A stretch of 64,000 nt of DNA from Pectobacterium carotovorum (GCF_900129615.1 NZ_FQWI01000001.1:620001-684000), one strand, 5' to 3'; counted from the stretch's first letter, positions 38,003 to 46,577 are shown. The notes: generated by a model from the sequence alone, not told the origin. Translations and numbers: made by a program.

Positions 38003-39556
38003 ATGCGTAATAACACCCCTGTAACCGACCGCCAACTCCCTCTTTCTGAAAAAACCAGACTCATGTCGGTCACCACGCCAGAAAGCCATATTACCTACGC
38101 AAACAAAGATTTTATTGATGTCAGCGGCTATACCACTGATGAGCTGATGGGGCAGCCCCATAATCTTATCCGACACCCGGATATGCCACCAGCCGCCTTC
38201 GCGGATATGTGGAAAACGCTGCGCGCAGGCAATATCTGGACGGGGATTGTGAAAAATCGGTGCAAAAATGGCGACCATTACTGGGTAAAATCCAGCACCA
38301 CGCCCCTGAGAAAAGGCGGTGAAATTGCCGGTTATATGTCTGTGCGGACCGCCGCCTCACCCGAAGAGATTCACCAGGCTGAGGCGCTCTATGCCAGTGC
38401 AAACGAAGGTAAACTGAAATATCGCACCTTCCATCATGGCCTGCTTATTTATACCGGGCCATTGCGCATCCTGAGTCTTTTTAAAACCATGCCATTACGC
38501 TGGCGCATCCGCAGCTATTTTCTGCTCTTTAGCCTGATTCCGCTCATCGCCGCCTATTCCCTGCTGGCGGGAACGGCATTGGCTTCCGTACTCTTTCCGC
38601 TGCTTATCGCCTGCTGTTTTGTCAGTGGTGAGCTTCTGGTGCACCATGTTGCCCGTCCTATTGAGCAAATTCTGGCTCAGGCCATGCGTTCCGCCGCCGG
38701 ACAGGCGGACAACCTGACGCAGCTGAATCGCGTGGATGAAATTGGCATGTTAATGCGCGCGGTAAATCAGTCCGGTATGAATTTCCGCACCTTCGTGGAC
38801 GATGTGAACACCAATCTGAGCGAGCTGAAAAACGCCTGTAATGAAATCGCGCAAGGCAACCATACGTTGGCACAGTGCTGCGAGGAAACGGAAGAGAGCC
38901 TGCAACAAACCGCCGCCTCCGTGGAACAGCTTACTGCAACAATAAAAAGTAATGCGGAAGCCTCGCTTCAGGCCTCACTCTATACGCAGGATGTGAATCA
39001 GGCGGTGAACTCTGGTGAGCAGGCTGTCAGCCAGGTCTCCGATACGATGGAGACGATCACCCGTTCCAGCGAACGGATTACGGATATCGTCAGCGTGATG
39101 GATAATCTCGCGTTCCAGACCAATATTCTGGCCGTGAACGCGGCTGTTGAAGCTGCCCATGCCGGAGAACAGGGTAAGAGCTTTGCGGTGGTCGCCAGTG
39201 AAGTGCGTTCGTTGGCGCAGCGCAGCGCCTCCTCTTCCAGCGATATCTCGACCATTATTGATGAAACGCTGAATAGTATTCGTACCGGCGAACAGCAGGT
39301 TTCACACACGCATAAATCCATGAGCAATATTCTGCTGCAGGTTCAGCACGTCACCAATTTGATGAATGAGATCAGCCTCGCAACGCAGGAGCAATCTCAA
39401 GGGCTGGAGCAAATTAATGAAGCGGTAAACCGCATCGATGAGCTCACACATCAGAATACCGCGCTGGCGAGTCAGTCACATTCGGCCACCGATCACCTGC
39501 AACAGCAGATCTCGAGTATGGTACAGGCAGCCTCTGTCTTTAGTCTTTCCCGCTAG
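38003..39556 (+). CDS. Aerotaxis-type PAS chemoreceptor, copy 1
   Basis: The product of 517 residues has the Aer architecture. A cytoplasmic PAS domain (about 20-115) carries the FAD-contact pattern HNLIRHPDMP (Arg57, His58, Asp60 as in E. coli Aer). An F1 linker is followed by a hydrophobic membrane hairpin (about 170-215), HAMP-like region and a methyl-accepting signalling domain with tip [20 protein letters not shown]. It probably senses redox or oxygen through FAD. AGGA lies 9 bases before the ATG. A close paralogue follows at 39926. Confidence 0.88.
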   Translation: MRNNTPVTDRQLPLSEKTRLMSVTTPESHITYANKDFIDVSGYTTDELMGQPHNLIRHPDMPPAAFADMWKTLRAGNIWTGIVKNRCKNGDHYWVKSSTTPLRKGGEIAGYMSVRTAASPEEIHQAEALYASANEGKLKYRTFHHGLLIYTGPLRILSLFKTMPLRWRIRSYFLLFSLIPLIAAYSLLAGTALASVLFPLLIACCFVSGELLVHHVARPIEQILAQAMRSAAGQADNLTQLNRVDEIGMLMRAVNQSGMNFRTFVDDVNTNLSELKNACNEIAQGNHTLAQCCEETEESLQQTAASVEQLTATIKSNAEASLQASLYTQDVNQAVNSGEQAVSQVSDTMETITRSSERITDIVSVMDNLAFQTNILAVNAAVEAAHAGEQGKSFAVVASEVRSLAQRSASSSSDISTIIDETLNSIRTGEQQVSHTHKSMSNILLQVQHVTNLMNEISLATQEQSQGLEQINEAVNRIDELTHQNTALASQSHSATDHLQQQISSMVQAASVFSLSR

Positions 39557-39925
39557 TTAATCTCATGCTCACGGGCGCTCATATCAGGGCGTCCGTCGCC
39601 TTATCCCCTCGTCATTTTTCCCATACTTTAACCTGCATTGCCCACCGTGCAAATTCGCAGAGTCATAATATACTTAGCAAATGAATGCTTTTGGTCACCG
39701 GCGCAGGCTCTTGCAGCGAGTCGGGCTAGGCAACAACTTTCCTGAAGAAAAAATAACGGTTTCCTAAAGAAAAAATAACGGGCGGAACTAGTAAGAATAT
39801 ATAAGTCTACTCGCTAAGTATTTCGTGAAGATTGCCGTTAATTAAATAGCATTAATCGCTTTTCAGTTAGCTAATGGATCTAAAAACATTATGTTTATGC
39901 TTGCTTATACTAAAAGGATCAATAA
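39557..39925 (+). other. Gap between the chemoreceptor paralogues, with a direct repeat
   Basis: No gene is seen. Two near-identical 20 bp copies, TCCTGAAGAAAAAATAACGG at 39740-39759 and a one-base variant at 39762-39781, are spaced 22 bp, two helical turns. They could be a regulator site but I cannot name one. No good sigma-28 promoter was found. Confidence 0.45.
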
Positions 39926-41479
39926 ATGCGTAAGAATTTTCCAGTCAGTGATATTCAGTATTTATTAGATGAAAAAGCAAAGCTAATGTCGGTTACCACT
40001 ACCGATAGCCATATCACTTATGCCAATGACGATTTTATTGATGCCAGTGGTTACGACTTTGAGGAAATCCTCCACCAACCTCACAATATCGTGCGCCACC
40101 CGGACATGCCCCCGCAGGCGTTTGCCGACATGTGGGCAACGCTGAAGGCAGGTAAAATCTGGACGGCCGTCGTCAAGAACCGCCGCAAGAGTGGCGACTA
40201 TTATTGGGTAAAAGCCAGTACGACGCCGCTGATGAAGGAAGGGAAAATCACAGGATATATGTCGGTGAGAACCCGCGTTTCACAGGAAGAGATTCGGCAA
40301 GCAGAAGCGCTTTACCACCAAATGAACGAGAATAAATTAAAAAACCGCCGGCTCTTTCAGGGACTATTGATTTATAAAGGGCCGCTGAAACTTCTTAGCT
40401 TATTTACCGTCATCCCCATACGGTGGCGGATAAGAAGCTACGTTTTCCTTTTCATGCTATTTGCGCTTCTTTTCTTATTGGCGACCCTTCCACTCACCAC
40501 ACCGCTATTAACTTTTGTTCTGGCACTACTCGCTGGCGCGACAATAACCAGTGAATTATTAGTTCAACATCTGGCAAAACCACTGGAAAAGATTCTACGC
40601 CAGGCTATTAATTCCGCATCCGGGCAGGCGGACAACTCGTTTCAACTTAATCGCGTGGATGAAGTTGGCATGTTATTACGCGCCGTCAACCAATCCGGCA
40701 TGAATTTCCGCACGTTTGTCGATGATGTTAATGGCAAGCTGGCTGAACTACGCCACGCCTGCGGCGAGATTGCTTCTGGGAATTACACACTCAGCCAGCG
40801 CTGTGAAGATACCGCGCAAAGCTTACAATCCACCGCGTCATCAATGGAAGAACTGACGGCGACGATCCAAAGTAATGCGTCTGCCACACAGTTAGCAACG
40901 CGTTGTGCGAATGATGCCAATCAGGCTGTCAATGCCGGAGAGAAAGCGGTTAATCAGGTAACCGATACCATGGCGACCATGACCCGTTCCAGCAAAGAGA
41001 TCACCGACATCATTAGCGTGCTGGATAATCTGGCGTTCCAGACCAACATTCTGGCGCTTAATGCGGCAGTAGAGGCCGCTCACGCCGGAGAACAGGGCAA
41101 GAGTTTCGCCGTGGTCGCGGGGGAAGTCCGTATTCTGGCGCAGCGTAGTGCCGCTGCCGCCAAAGACATCGCAGCGATTATCGATGCCACAATCGCGAAC
41201 ATTCACACCAGCGATAAATTGGTCAACCACACCAGTCAGTCAATGAACAACATTCTGGCTCAGGTACAGCAGGTCTCACAGCTTGTGAATCAAATCAGCC
41301 TGGCGACACAAGAGCAATCGCAAGGGCTGGGGCAGATTAATTCTGCGGTGAACAACATTGATGAATTGACGCGCCAGAACACCATTTTGGCTACGCACTC
41401 CAGTTCTGCCATTAACAGTCTGGAACAGCAGATCTCCACGATGTCCGAAGCTGTGTCAGTTTTCAGTACGTCGCGCTAA
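39926..41479 (+). CDS. Aerotaxis-type PAS chemoreceptor, copy 2
   Basis: This product is also 517 residues and aligns end to end with the upstream receptor, with the same PAS contacts ([10 protein letters not shown]), membrane hairpin and signalling tip ([20 protein letters not shown]). Sequences diverge most in the membrane hairpin and first methylation helix, so the two may differ in tuning or in partner receptors. It is followed by a terminator and ldhA. A recent tandem duplication is the likely origin. Confidence 0.88.
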   Translation: MRKNFPVSDIQYLLDEKAKLMSVTTTDSHITYANDDFIDASGYDFEEILHQPHNIVRHPDMPPQAFADMWATLKAGKIWTAVVKNRRKSGDYYWVKASTTPLMKEGKITGYMSVRTRVSQEEIRQAEALYHQMNENKLKNRRLFQGLLIYKGPLKLLSLFTVIPIRWRIRSYVFLFMLFALLFLLATLPLTTPLLTFVLALLAGATITSELLVQHLAKPLEKILRQAINSASGQADNSFQLNRVDEVGMLLRAVNQSGMNFRTFVDDVNGKLAELRHACGEIASGNYTLSQRCEDTAQSLQSTASSMEELTATIQSNASATQLATRCANDANQAVNAGEKAVNQVTDTMATMTRSSKEITDIISVLDNLAFQTNILALNAAVEAAHAGEQGKSFAVVAGEVRILAQRSAAAAKDIAAIIDATIANIHTSDKLVNHTSQSMNNILAQVQQVSQLVNQISLATQEQSQGLGQINSAVNNIDELTRQNTILATHSSSAINSLEQQISTMSEAVSVFSTSR

Positions 41480-41504
41480 ATCCGCTATTGCCGCCTCTCA
41501 ATTT

Positions 41505-41536
41505 CAAACCGTTACTGTCAGTCAGGTAACGGTTTG
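41505..41536 (+). terminator. Hairpin after the second chemoreceptor gene
   Basis: CAAACCGTTAC (41505-41515) pairs with GTAACGGTTTG (41526-41536), an 11 bp perfect stem. The downstream TCACC is not T-rich. Confidence 0.6.
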
Positions 41537-41590
41537 TCACCGCCCGATTTTCTGATAGCTTAACCTAAGGATTTTTCGGAGAAACTATCA

Positions 41591-42583
41591 ATGAAACTGG
41601 CAATTTACAGCACGAAGCAGTATGACCGTAAATATCTGGAGCAGGTCAATCAGCAGTTTGGCTATGAGCTGGAGTTTTTTGATTTCATGCTGACATCGCG
41701 CACCGCGAAAACCGCCGCGGGCTGTCAGGCCGTCTGCATCTTTGTAAACGATGACGGTGGGCGCGAAGTGTTGACCGAACTGGCAGCGTTGGGCATTAAA
41801 ACGCTCGCGCTGCGCTGTGCGGGCTTTAACAATGTCGATTTGGAAGCCGCTAAGGAGCTGGGTATCAGCGTAGTACGCGTTCCCGCATATTCCCCTGAGG
41901 CTGTCGCCGAACACGCCGTCGGCCTGATGCTGACGCTTAACCGCCGCATTCACCGCGCCTATCAGCGTACTCGCGACGCGAACTTCTCTCTGGAAGGGTT
42001 GATTGGCTTCAATATGCACAACCGGACGGCGGGCATTATTGGCACCGGAAAAATCGGCATCGCCACGATGCGCATTCTGAAAGGCTTCGGGATGCGGCTG
42101 CTGGCCTTCGATCCCTATCCAAACCCGCAGGCCTTGGAATTAGGGGCGGAGTATGTCGATCTAAAAACGCTGTACGCCAACGCGGACGTCATCTCCCTGC
42201 ACTGCCCGCTGACGCCGGAGAATCATCACCTGCTGAATCAGGCGGCCTTCGCGCAAATGAAAAACGGCGTCATGATCGTCAATACCAGCCGTGGTGGACT
42301 GATCGACTCGCAGGCCGCTATCGACGCGTTGAAGCAACAGAAAATTGGCGCGCTGGGCATGGACGTTTATGAAAACGAGCGCGATCTCTTCTTCGCCGAT
42401 AAATCCAACGATGTGATTCAGGACGATATTTTCCGCCGCTTATCCGCGTGCCACAACGTACTGTTTACCGGGCACCAGGCGTTCCTGACGGAAGAAGCAC
42501 TAATCAGCATTTCCCAAACCACGCTACAGAACCTGAAAGACATCAGCCAGAACGCGTCTTGTGTAAATCTGGTTACACCGTAA
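41591..42583 (+). CDS. ldhA: Fermentative D-lactate dehydrogenase LdhA
   Basis: LdhA reduces pyruvate to D-lactate with NADH during fermentation. The 330 residues match E. coli (329). The N terminus MKLAIYSTKQYDRKYLEQVN is typical. The NAD-binding loop GIIGTGKIG, NTSRGG (catalytic Arg region), MDVYENERDLFF (Glu) and FTGHQAFLT (catalytic His) are intact. It is a monocistronic gene. Confidence 0.97.
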   Translation: MKLAIYSTKQYDRKYLEQVNQQFGYELEFFDFMLTSRTAKTAAGCQAVCIFVNDDGGREVLTELAALGIKTLALRCAGFNNVDLEAAKELGISVVRVPAYSPEAVAEHAVGLMLTLNRRIHRAYQRTRDANFSLEGLIGFNMHNRTAGIIGTGKIGIATMRILKGFGMRLLAFDPYPNPQALELGAEYVDLKTLYANADVISLHCPLTPENHHLLNQAAFAQMKNGVMIVNTSRGGLIDSQAAIDALKQQKIGALGMDVYENERDLFFADKSNDVIQDDIFRRLSACHNVLFTGHQAFLTEEALISISQTTLQNLKDISQNASCVNLVTP

Positions 42584-42590
42584 ACCTTCC

Positions 42591-42612
42591 TGCGGCAGTG
42601 CTGACTGCCGCA
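42591..42612. terminator. Shared hairpin between ldhA and the DUF333 gene
   Basis: TGCGGCAGT (42591-42599), loop GCTG and ACTGCCGCA (42604-42612) lie between two convergent genes. No T tract follows, so this is a probable but not certain terminator. Confidence 0.55.
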
Positions 42613-42616
42613 ACAC

Positions 42617-42907
42617 TCACCCTGCCGGACAACTTCCATTCATCAGCGATTGCTCGCTACAGCGCTTACCGTTGGCTAACTGACAGGCCCCCACGCTCGC
42701 ACCATCAAGCTGTCTAGAGATCGCCATAGTTCCGCCAATCAACGTACAGTTGACGTCAACTGGCGAACTGCTTTTCAGCAACACGACGGCGTTCGTATCA
42801 TCATTTTGCGTGGCGTTTTGCTGGGTAGCGGCAGTGTTCTCACGATGATTACTGCATCCCGCCAGCAGCAACGCAGCGGCAGTACATAGCCATGGCAATA
42901 GTTTCAT
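42617..42907 (-). CDS. DUF333-family lipoprotein
   Basis: The precursor of 96 residues has a lipoprotein signal with lipobox LLAGC (Cys18), a Gln/Asn/Thr-rich linker, and a C-terminal DUF333 domain (VNCTLIGGTMAISRQLDGAS, then GACQLANGKRCSEQSL). The domain is found in small enterobacterial lipoproteins such as YoaF and in proteins loosely labelled hemolysin. Function is unknown. It converges with ldhA. Confidence 0.82.
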   Translation of the reverse strand: MKLLPWLCTAAALLLAGCSNHRENTAATQQNATQNDDTNAVVLLKSSSPVDVNCTLIGGTMAISRQLDGASVGACQLANGKRCSEQSLMNGSCPAG

Positions 42908-43084
42908 GTTTCAACTCCGAGTCATGTGTGGGAGGCGAGCTGGCGTGATTTTTACGCTCAACGCCGATGCGTATATTTTCAGATAAAGACTATATCTACT
43001 ACATTTATTTTTTTGAAGTATAAAAGACACTTTCGCCAAAAAAGCCATGTTAAGTAGCATACCAGTCGGCAGTATCATACTGAT

Positions 43085-43420
43085 TCAGATATATCGAAAC
43101 ATCACACCTCTACCCATATTTATCGGGGAGGTTACCCTCCCCCTTATTTCTATCCCATCAAGGATATTGAATTCAGATGGTATACCAGATAATGTATCAA
43201 GCAAGGTTTTCGCCCATTTTTCTAAAATATCATAATGAGTGCTTGGATTTACATCATAGATGAAATTGAAATTTCGTCCAAAGAGTCGCTCAGAATAAAA
43301 TCGCTATTAGTATTAATAGTGGCGACATGGCCACTTCCCAATAGCGAAATAATCAGTGAGATTCGGCTCGCGTTAATATTACAATTAACATTATTGATAT
43401 CTGAAAATATTTAAAAACCA
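43085..43420 (-). pseudogene. Remnant of a frameshifted gene
   Basis: Two open stretches on the minus strand read as natural-looking protein but lack a start and are out of frame with each other. The upstream one contains INASRISLIISLLGSGHVAT and the downstream one (stop at 43085) contains DILEKWAKTLLDTLSGIPSE. They meet near a run of four T at about 43296, where a one-base slip would join them. I do not recognise the protein. It lies in an AT-rich island beside the ferredoxin gene. Confidence 0.35.
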
Positions 43421-43485
43421 TCATCAAGAAATTAGTAGGCTAGAACTTCAACTGGTTTTATTATATATCCAGAAAACTCGCAATT

Positions 43486-43836
43486 TTAACTGGATTCATT
43501 TTCAAAGCCACTAATCAATTCCCACCCATTTTCAAGCTTGTCAAAATCAACTTCTGTAAGCAATTCTTCGACACCACTTTTAATGACACAGTCACTTTGA
43601 GGGTAGGCACTGCATAGCAGAACAAAATATTTCTTCTGGATATCATCTAAAAATGAAGCATCTGACTGATCAACCTGACCGCTAATACGTAGTGCAACAC
43701 ATGAAGAACATGCCCCAGCCCGACATGAGTAAGGTAAATCAACACCTGCTTCTTCAAAGGCATCTAAAATATACACATCATCAGGGACCTCAATTTCCGT
43801 ACGCGTAGCGACATCTTTAACTTTATAAACAGCCAT
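43486..43836 (-). CDS. Plant/cyanobacterial-type [2Fe-2S] ferredoxin
   Basis: The product of 116 residues is a one-electron carrier of the chloroplast ferredoxin type, unlike the usual enterobacterial Fdx. It reads [20 protein letters not shown], then CRAGACSSC and [11 protein letters not shown], very close to plant ferredoxin I as I recall it. The cluster ligands are Cys38, Cys43, Cys46 and Cys75 (spacing 4, 2, 28; plants have 29). There is no signal peptide. The start MAVYKVKD is chosen because AAGGA lies 6 bases before it. Pectobacterium is known for ferredoxin import (FusA) and ferredoxin-fused pectocins, but no bacteriocin domain follows here. It lies in AT-rich DNA after two small ORFs. 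Confidence 0.92.
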   Translation of the reverse strand: MAVYKVKDVATRTEIEVPDDVYILDAFEEAGVDLPYSCRAGACSSCVALRISGQVDQSDASFLDDIQKKYFVLLCSAYPQSDCVIKSGVEELLTEVDFDKLENGWELISGFENESS

Positions 43837-43856
43837 TTTCATTCCTTTTTCATTAA

Positions 43857-43931
43857 TTAATGAAGATTAATTTTATCGTGCGCAAAAACATTTTTTTCGA
43901 TTGCATCCAGGACGTCTTTTATTTGAGTCAT
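43857..43931 (-). CDS. Possible 24-residue peptide upstream of the ferredoxin gene
   Basis: [20 protein letters not shown], then INLH, is a natural-looking amphipathic sequence that ends 20 bp before the ferredoxin start. It has no clear ribosome site of its own and overlaps the larger ORF (43873-44025) in another frame. It may be translated by coupling or may be the true C terminus of that ORF after a frameshift. Confidence 0.3.
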   Translation of the reverse strand: MTQIKDVLDAIEKNVFAHDKINLH

Positions 43932-44025
43932 TGGCGCTATTTTCTTTCTCAATGTGCTCCTCTTTTTCATTAATTTCTTCTGATACCGTTTCATTTCTCA
44001 AACGTTCACTGCTTTCTTTTTCCAT
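43873..44025 (-). CDS. Small charged protein upstream of the ferredoxin gene
   Basis: The 50-residue frame starts behind a strong GAGGG site five bases before ATG. The first 30 residues are Glu/Lys-rich and probably helical (MEKESSERLRNETVSEEINE, then KEEHIEKENS). The last 14 are basic and Cys-rich ([14 protein letters not shown]), a sharp change that may mark a frameshift into the 24-residue frame that overlaps here. It is on the ferredoxin strand and probably in its transcript. I do not recognise it. Confidence 0.5.
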   Translation of the reverse strand: MEKESSERLRNETVSEEINEKEEHIEKENSANDSNKRRPGCNRKKCFCAR

Positions 44026-44430
44026 TGTTCCCTCTTTATTAAATTAGATTCATGATTATTACAGGAGTTTCGCTCAACTGATGACGACAACCACAGCGCA
44101 AGAGAGATATTACATTGAATATTTATTTTCTTATTTTAAAGTACGTTAATAATTAGATGATTTATTAGGCTGAACCGAATGCGACTCGATTTACCGAACC
44201 AGACGAGTGAGCTGAAGCGGCAGCAGAAGTGTACGATGCATTCGATAGCAATATTATGAGGAAGTTAAGGCAAACAACGTTCAGAACGTGACATGATCCA
44301 TTGATGCCTGTCACATAAAACTCTTGATATTTATATTAATGAATGTAATTCATGTAAAATAGTTTTAAGCATATCTAACTCACTCTAAAACCATCATTAA
44401 CAAATCACCTAAAGGCTCTTATTTTATTTT
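44026..44430 (+). other. AT-rich gap between ferredoxin and cystatin-like genes
   Basis: No supportable gene is present. A short patch of higher GC (44170-44280) is broken by stops in every frame and may be decayed coding sequence. The promoter for the ferredoxin transcript should lie between 44030 and 44170 but is not clear. Confidence 0.45.
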
Positions 44431-44459
44431 TTGATATACTTTCATTTTATTCATATAAA
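44431..44459 (+). promoter_or_regulatory. Sigma-70 promoter of the cystatin-like gene
   Basis: TTGATA (44431-44436) and TATAAA (44454-44459) each match consensus at five of six bases with the ideal 17 bp spacing. The start would be near 44466, giving a leader of about 115 nt. Confidence 0.7.
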
Positions 44460-44581
44460 AGGAATGACATTCATCCTTGCCAAATAAAATCAAACAACCT
44501 AGTCTCATTTCACTGCCCTATGAATATATTAATAGGGCAACACAGCGATACATTACTAATCAAATTAAATGAGGTGAAATA

Positions 44582-44851
44582 ATGTCAGATCAACTTACTG
44601 GTGGATGGACTGCTTTCCGTGATTTGAATGATGCAGATAAAGAAATTTTTAAATCCACCGTACATTTGCTAGGTGTGACCTACACGCCTTTGTTTGTCGC
44701 AACACAGGTGGTATCGGGTACGAACTACTCCTTTCTGACGAAGGGTACGGTAACGTCACCCGAGGCACCACTAAAAATTGTCAAAATCCATATTTATAAA
44801 CCGCTAAGCGGCGATGCACATATTACTAAAATTGAAGATGTTCTCCCGTAA
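44582..44851 (+). CDS. Cystatin-like (stefin-like) small protein
   Basis: The 89-residue product lacks a signal peptide and cysteines. It carries the hallmarks of cystatins, reversible inhibitors of papain-like cysteine proteases: a Gly-Gly near the N terminus (residues 7-8), the first-loop motif QVVSG (42-46, consensus QVVAG) followed by TNYSF, and a second-hairpin segment YKPLSGD (72-78) like KSLPG of stefin A. The intervening helix fits DADKEIFKSTVHLL. GAGGTG precedes the ATG. It has its own promoter and terminator. Inhibitory activity and target are inferred from motifs only. Confidence 0.8.
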   Translation: MSDQLTGGWTAFRDLNDADKEIFKSTVHLLGVTYTPLFVATQVVSGTNYSFLTKGTVTSPEAPLKIVKIHIYKPLSGDAHITKIEDVLP

Positions 44852-44868
44852 TAAATAGTTCAATCAAT

Positions 44869-44915
44869 GACGCTACGGCTAGTGTATTTATCTCACTAGC
44901 CGTAGCGTTGTTTTA
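44869..44915 (+). terminator. Rho-independent terminator of the cystatin-like gene
   Basis: CGCTACGGCTAGTG (44871-44884) pairs perfectly with CACTAGCCGTAGCG (44894-44907), extended by one more pair, and is followed by TTGTTTTAT. Confidence 0.93.
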
Positions 44916-45225
44916 TATCTTCTACTTCCCTGCCCTACCTGAATTTTCACCTGAAAATGGGGGGATCATGACTTCTATTGCCCCTCAGTTTCCACGGCCT
45001 CAGCATCAAACCGTAGCCGACGCTGTGCGATAACATTCCTCTAAGACGCGCAAAAAGCAGCGACTCCCCCTCACCCACAGGGGAATTCAGGAACACCGCT
45101 GTAAAACGATCTGGTATTCGTCGCCGTAATCCGTACCATACACGCCATGATCGTGCAGACCGTGTTAGCGTCTGCGCTGAACCGTTTTCCATCCGCAATG
45201 CCTTTTGCAACGAGCACAGATAAAA
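44916..45225 (+). other. Gap before ttcA
   Basis: No gene is seen in these 310 bases. An 87-codon minus-strand frame has no ribosome site and arginine-rich, shadow-like composition. In E. coli dbpA and fnrS flank ttcA, but no dbpA is present here. Confidence 0.5.
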
Positions 45226-46161
45226 ATGTCAGAAAAACAAGAAATTAACCCAAAAACTCAATACAACCTCAATAAATTGCAAAAGCGCCTGCGTCGTAAC
45301 GTTGGCGAAGCTATCGCTGATTTCAATATGATCGAAGAAGGCGACCGCATCATGGTGTGCCTGTCCGGCGGGAAAGATAGCTTCACCATGCTGGAAATTC
45401 TGCGCAATCTGCAACAGAGCGCGCCGATTAACTTTTCTCTGGTCGCGGTAAATCTGGATCAAAAGCAGCCGGGATTCCCGGAGCACGTTCTTCCGCAGTA
45501 CCTTGATAGCATCGGCGTGGAGTACAAGATCGTCGAAGAAAATACCTACGGGATTGTGAAAGACAAGATTCCAGAAGGGAAAACCACCTGCTCGCTGTGT
45601 TCACGCCTGCGCCGCGGGATTTTGTATCGTACCGCGACGGAGCTCGGCGCAACGAAAATTGCCCTCGGTCACCACCGCGACGATATTCTACAGACTATGT
45701 TCCTGAACATGTTCTACGGCGGAAAGCTGAAAGGCATGCCGCCGAAGCTGATGAGCGACGACGGTAAACATATCGTCATCCGCCCTCTTGCTTACTGCCG
45801 TGAGAAAGATATCGAACGCTTTGCTGAAGCCCGCCAATATCCGATTATTCCGTGCAACCTGTGCGGATCGCAGCCAAACCTGCAACGTCAGGTGATTAAA
45901 GACATGCTGCGCGACTGGGACAAACGCTATCCTGGCCGTATTGAGACCATGTTTAGCGCCATGCAGAACGTTGTGCCATCTCATCTTGCCGATCATGCGC
46001 TGTTCGATTTTAAAGGCATTCGTCACGGTAGCGACGTGGTGGATGGTGGCGATCTGGCTTTTGACCGTGAAGAACTGCCGTTGCAGCCCGTTGGCTGGCA
46101 GCCGGAAGAAGATGACGATGTGCCATCCGTGACCCGTCTTGACGTGCTGGAAATAAAATAA
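45226..46161 (+). CDS. ttcA: tRNA 2-thiocytidine(32) synthetase TtcA
   Basis: TtcA thiolates cytidine 32 of some tRNAs using ATP and an iron-sulfur cluster. The 311 residues match E. coli. The PP-loop SGGKDS is present, as are the cluster cysteines in [10 protein letters not shown] and CNLCGSQ. The start [10 protein letters not shown] is favoured by homology over one 7 codons upstream. A terminator follows. Confidence 0.97.
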   Translation: MSEKQEINPKTQYNLNKLQKRLRRNVGEAIADFNMIEEGDRIMVCLSGGKDSFTMLEILRNLQQSAPINFSLVAVNLDQKQPGFPEHVLPQYLDSIGVEYKIVEENTYGIVKDKIPEGKTTCSLCSRLRRGILYRTATELGATKIALGHHRDDILQTMFLNMFYGGKLKGMPPKLMSDDGKHIVIRPLAYCREKDIERFAEARQYPIIPCNLCGSQPNLQRQVIKDMLRDWDKRYPGRIETMFSAMQNVVPSHLADHALFDFKGIRHGSDVVDGGDLAFDREELPLQPVGWQPEEDDDVPSVTRLDVLEIK

Positions 46162-46207
46162 GCACGACATTCCCGTGAGGGAATGGCATTACCATAACGA
46201 ATAGAGA

Positions 46208-46255
46208 CACGGTGGCAAGAAGCAGCGGTTGCTGTTTCACCACCGTGTTTTTTAT
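46208..46255 (+). terminator. Rho-independent terminator of ttcA
   Basis: ACACGGTGG (46208-46216) pairs with CCACCGTGT (46241-46249), with an inner short stem, and is followed by TTTTTATT. Confidence 0.85.
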
Positions 46256-46282
46256 TGCCGTTTTCTGCCGCGTAGAGTACCG

Positions 46283-46459
46283 CTATCGATCTTGCGGTGG
46301 TTCAGTGACGGGTTCGTGTTCCGGCCCTGTCGGCGGCGGATCAGGAATGGGCGGTGGATCGGGAAGCGGACGAGGTGTCGGATCGTTCGGTATAATGGGA
46401 ATCGGTTCAACCGGAACCGTGTCGGCTTGCAGATAATCCGTGGCGTCTTGAGTGAGCAT
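46283..46459 (-). CDS. Small proline-rich protein
   Basis: The 58-residue product starts MLTQDATDYLQADTVPVEPI and continues with a Pro-rich repeat-like tract (RPLPDPPPIPDPPPTGPEHE) to its end. There is no signal peptide. A strong AGGAGGA lies 5 bases before the ATG, which is the main reason to call it real. I do not recognise a family. It converges with ttcA and lies downstream of the palindromic repeats and fnrS, where E. coli has dbpA. Confidence 0.65.
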   Translation of the reverse strand: MLTQDATDYLQADTVPVEPIPIIPNDPTPRPLPDPPPIPDPPPTGPEHEPVTEPPQDR

Positions 46460-46577
46460 ATTTTCCTCCTCGGTGTTGGATACTGTTAAGGCAAATCCAG
46501 CTACTGAAGCAGTACAGACATGCGTTACGGCTGACCAAGCAGCGCCAGCGCTTCCCTTTAAGCGTAGTAAGCTAATG

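Noticed and set aside
37837-38010. 57-codon frame ending inside the first chemoreceptor start
   Set aside because: No ribosome site and no recognisable sequence; overlap alone is not enough.
44103-44160. Short plus-strand peptide frames in the island gap
   Set aside because: Ribosome-site spacing is wrong and the peptides are very short.
44947-45210. 87-codon minus-strand frame before ttcA
   Set aside because: No ribosome site, Arg-rich composition and no family resemblance.
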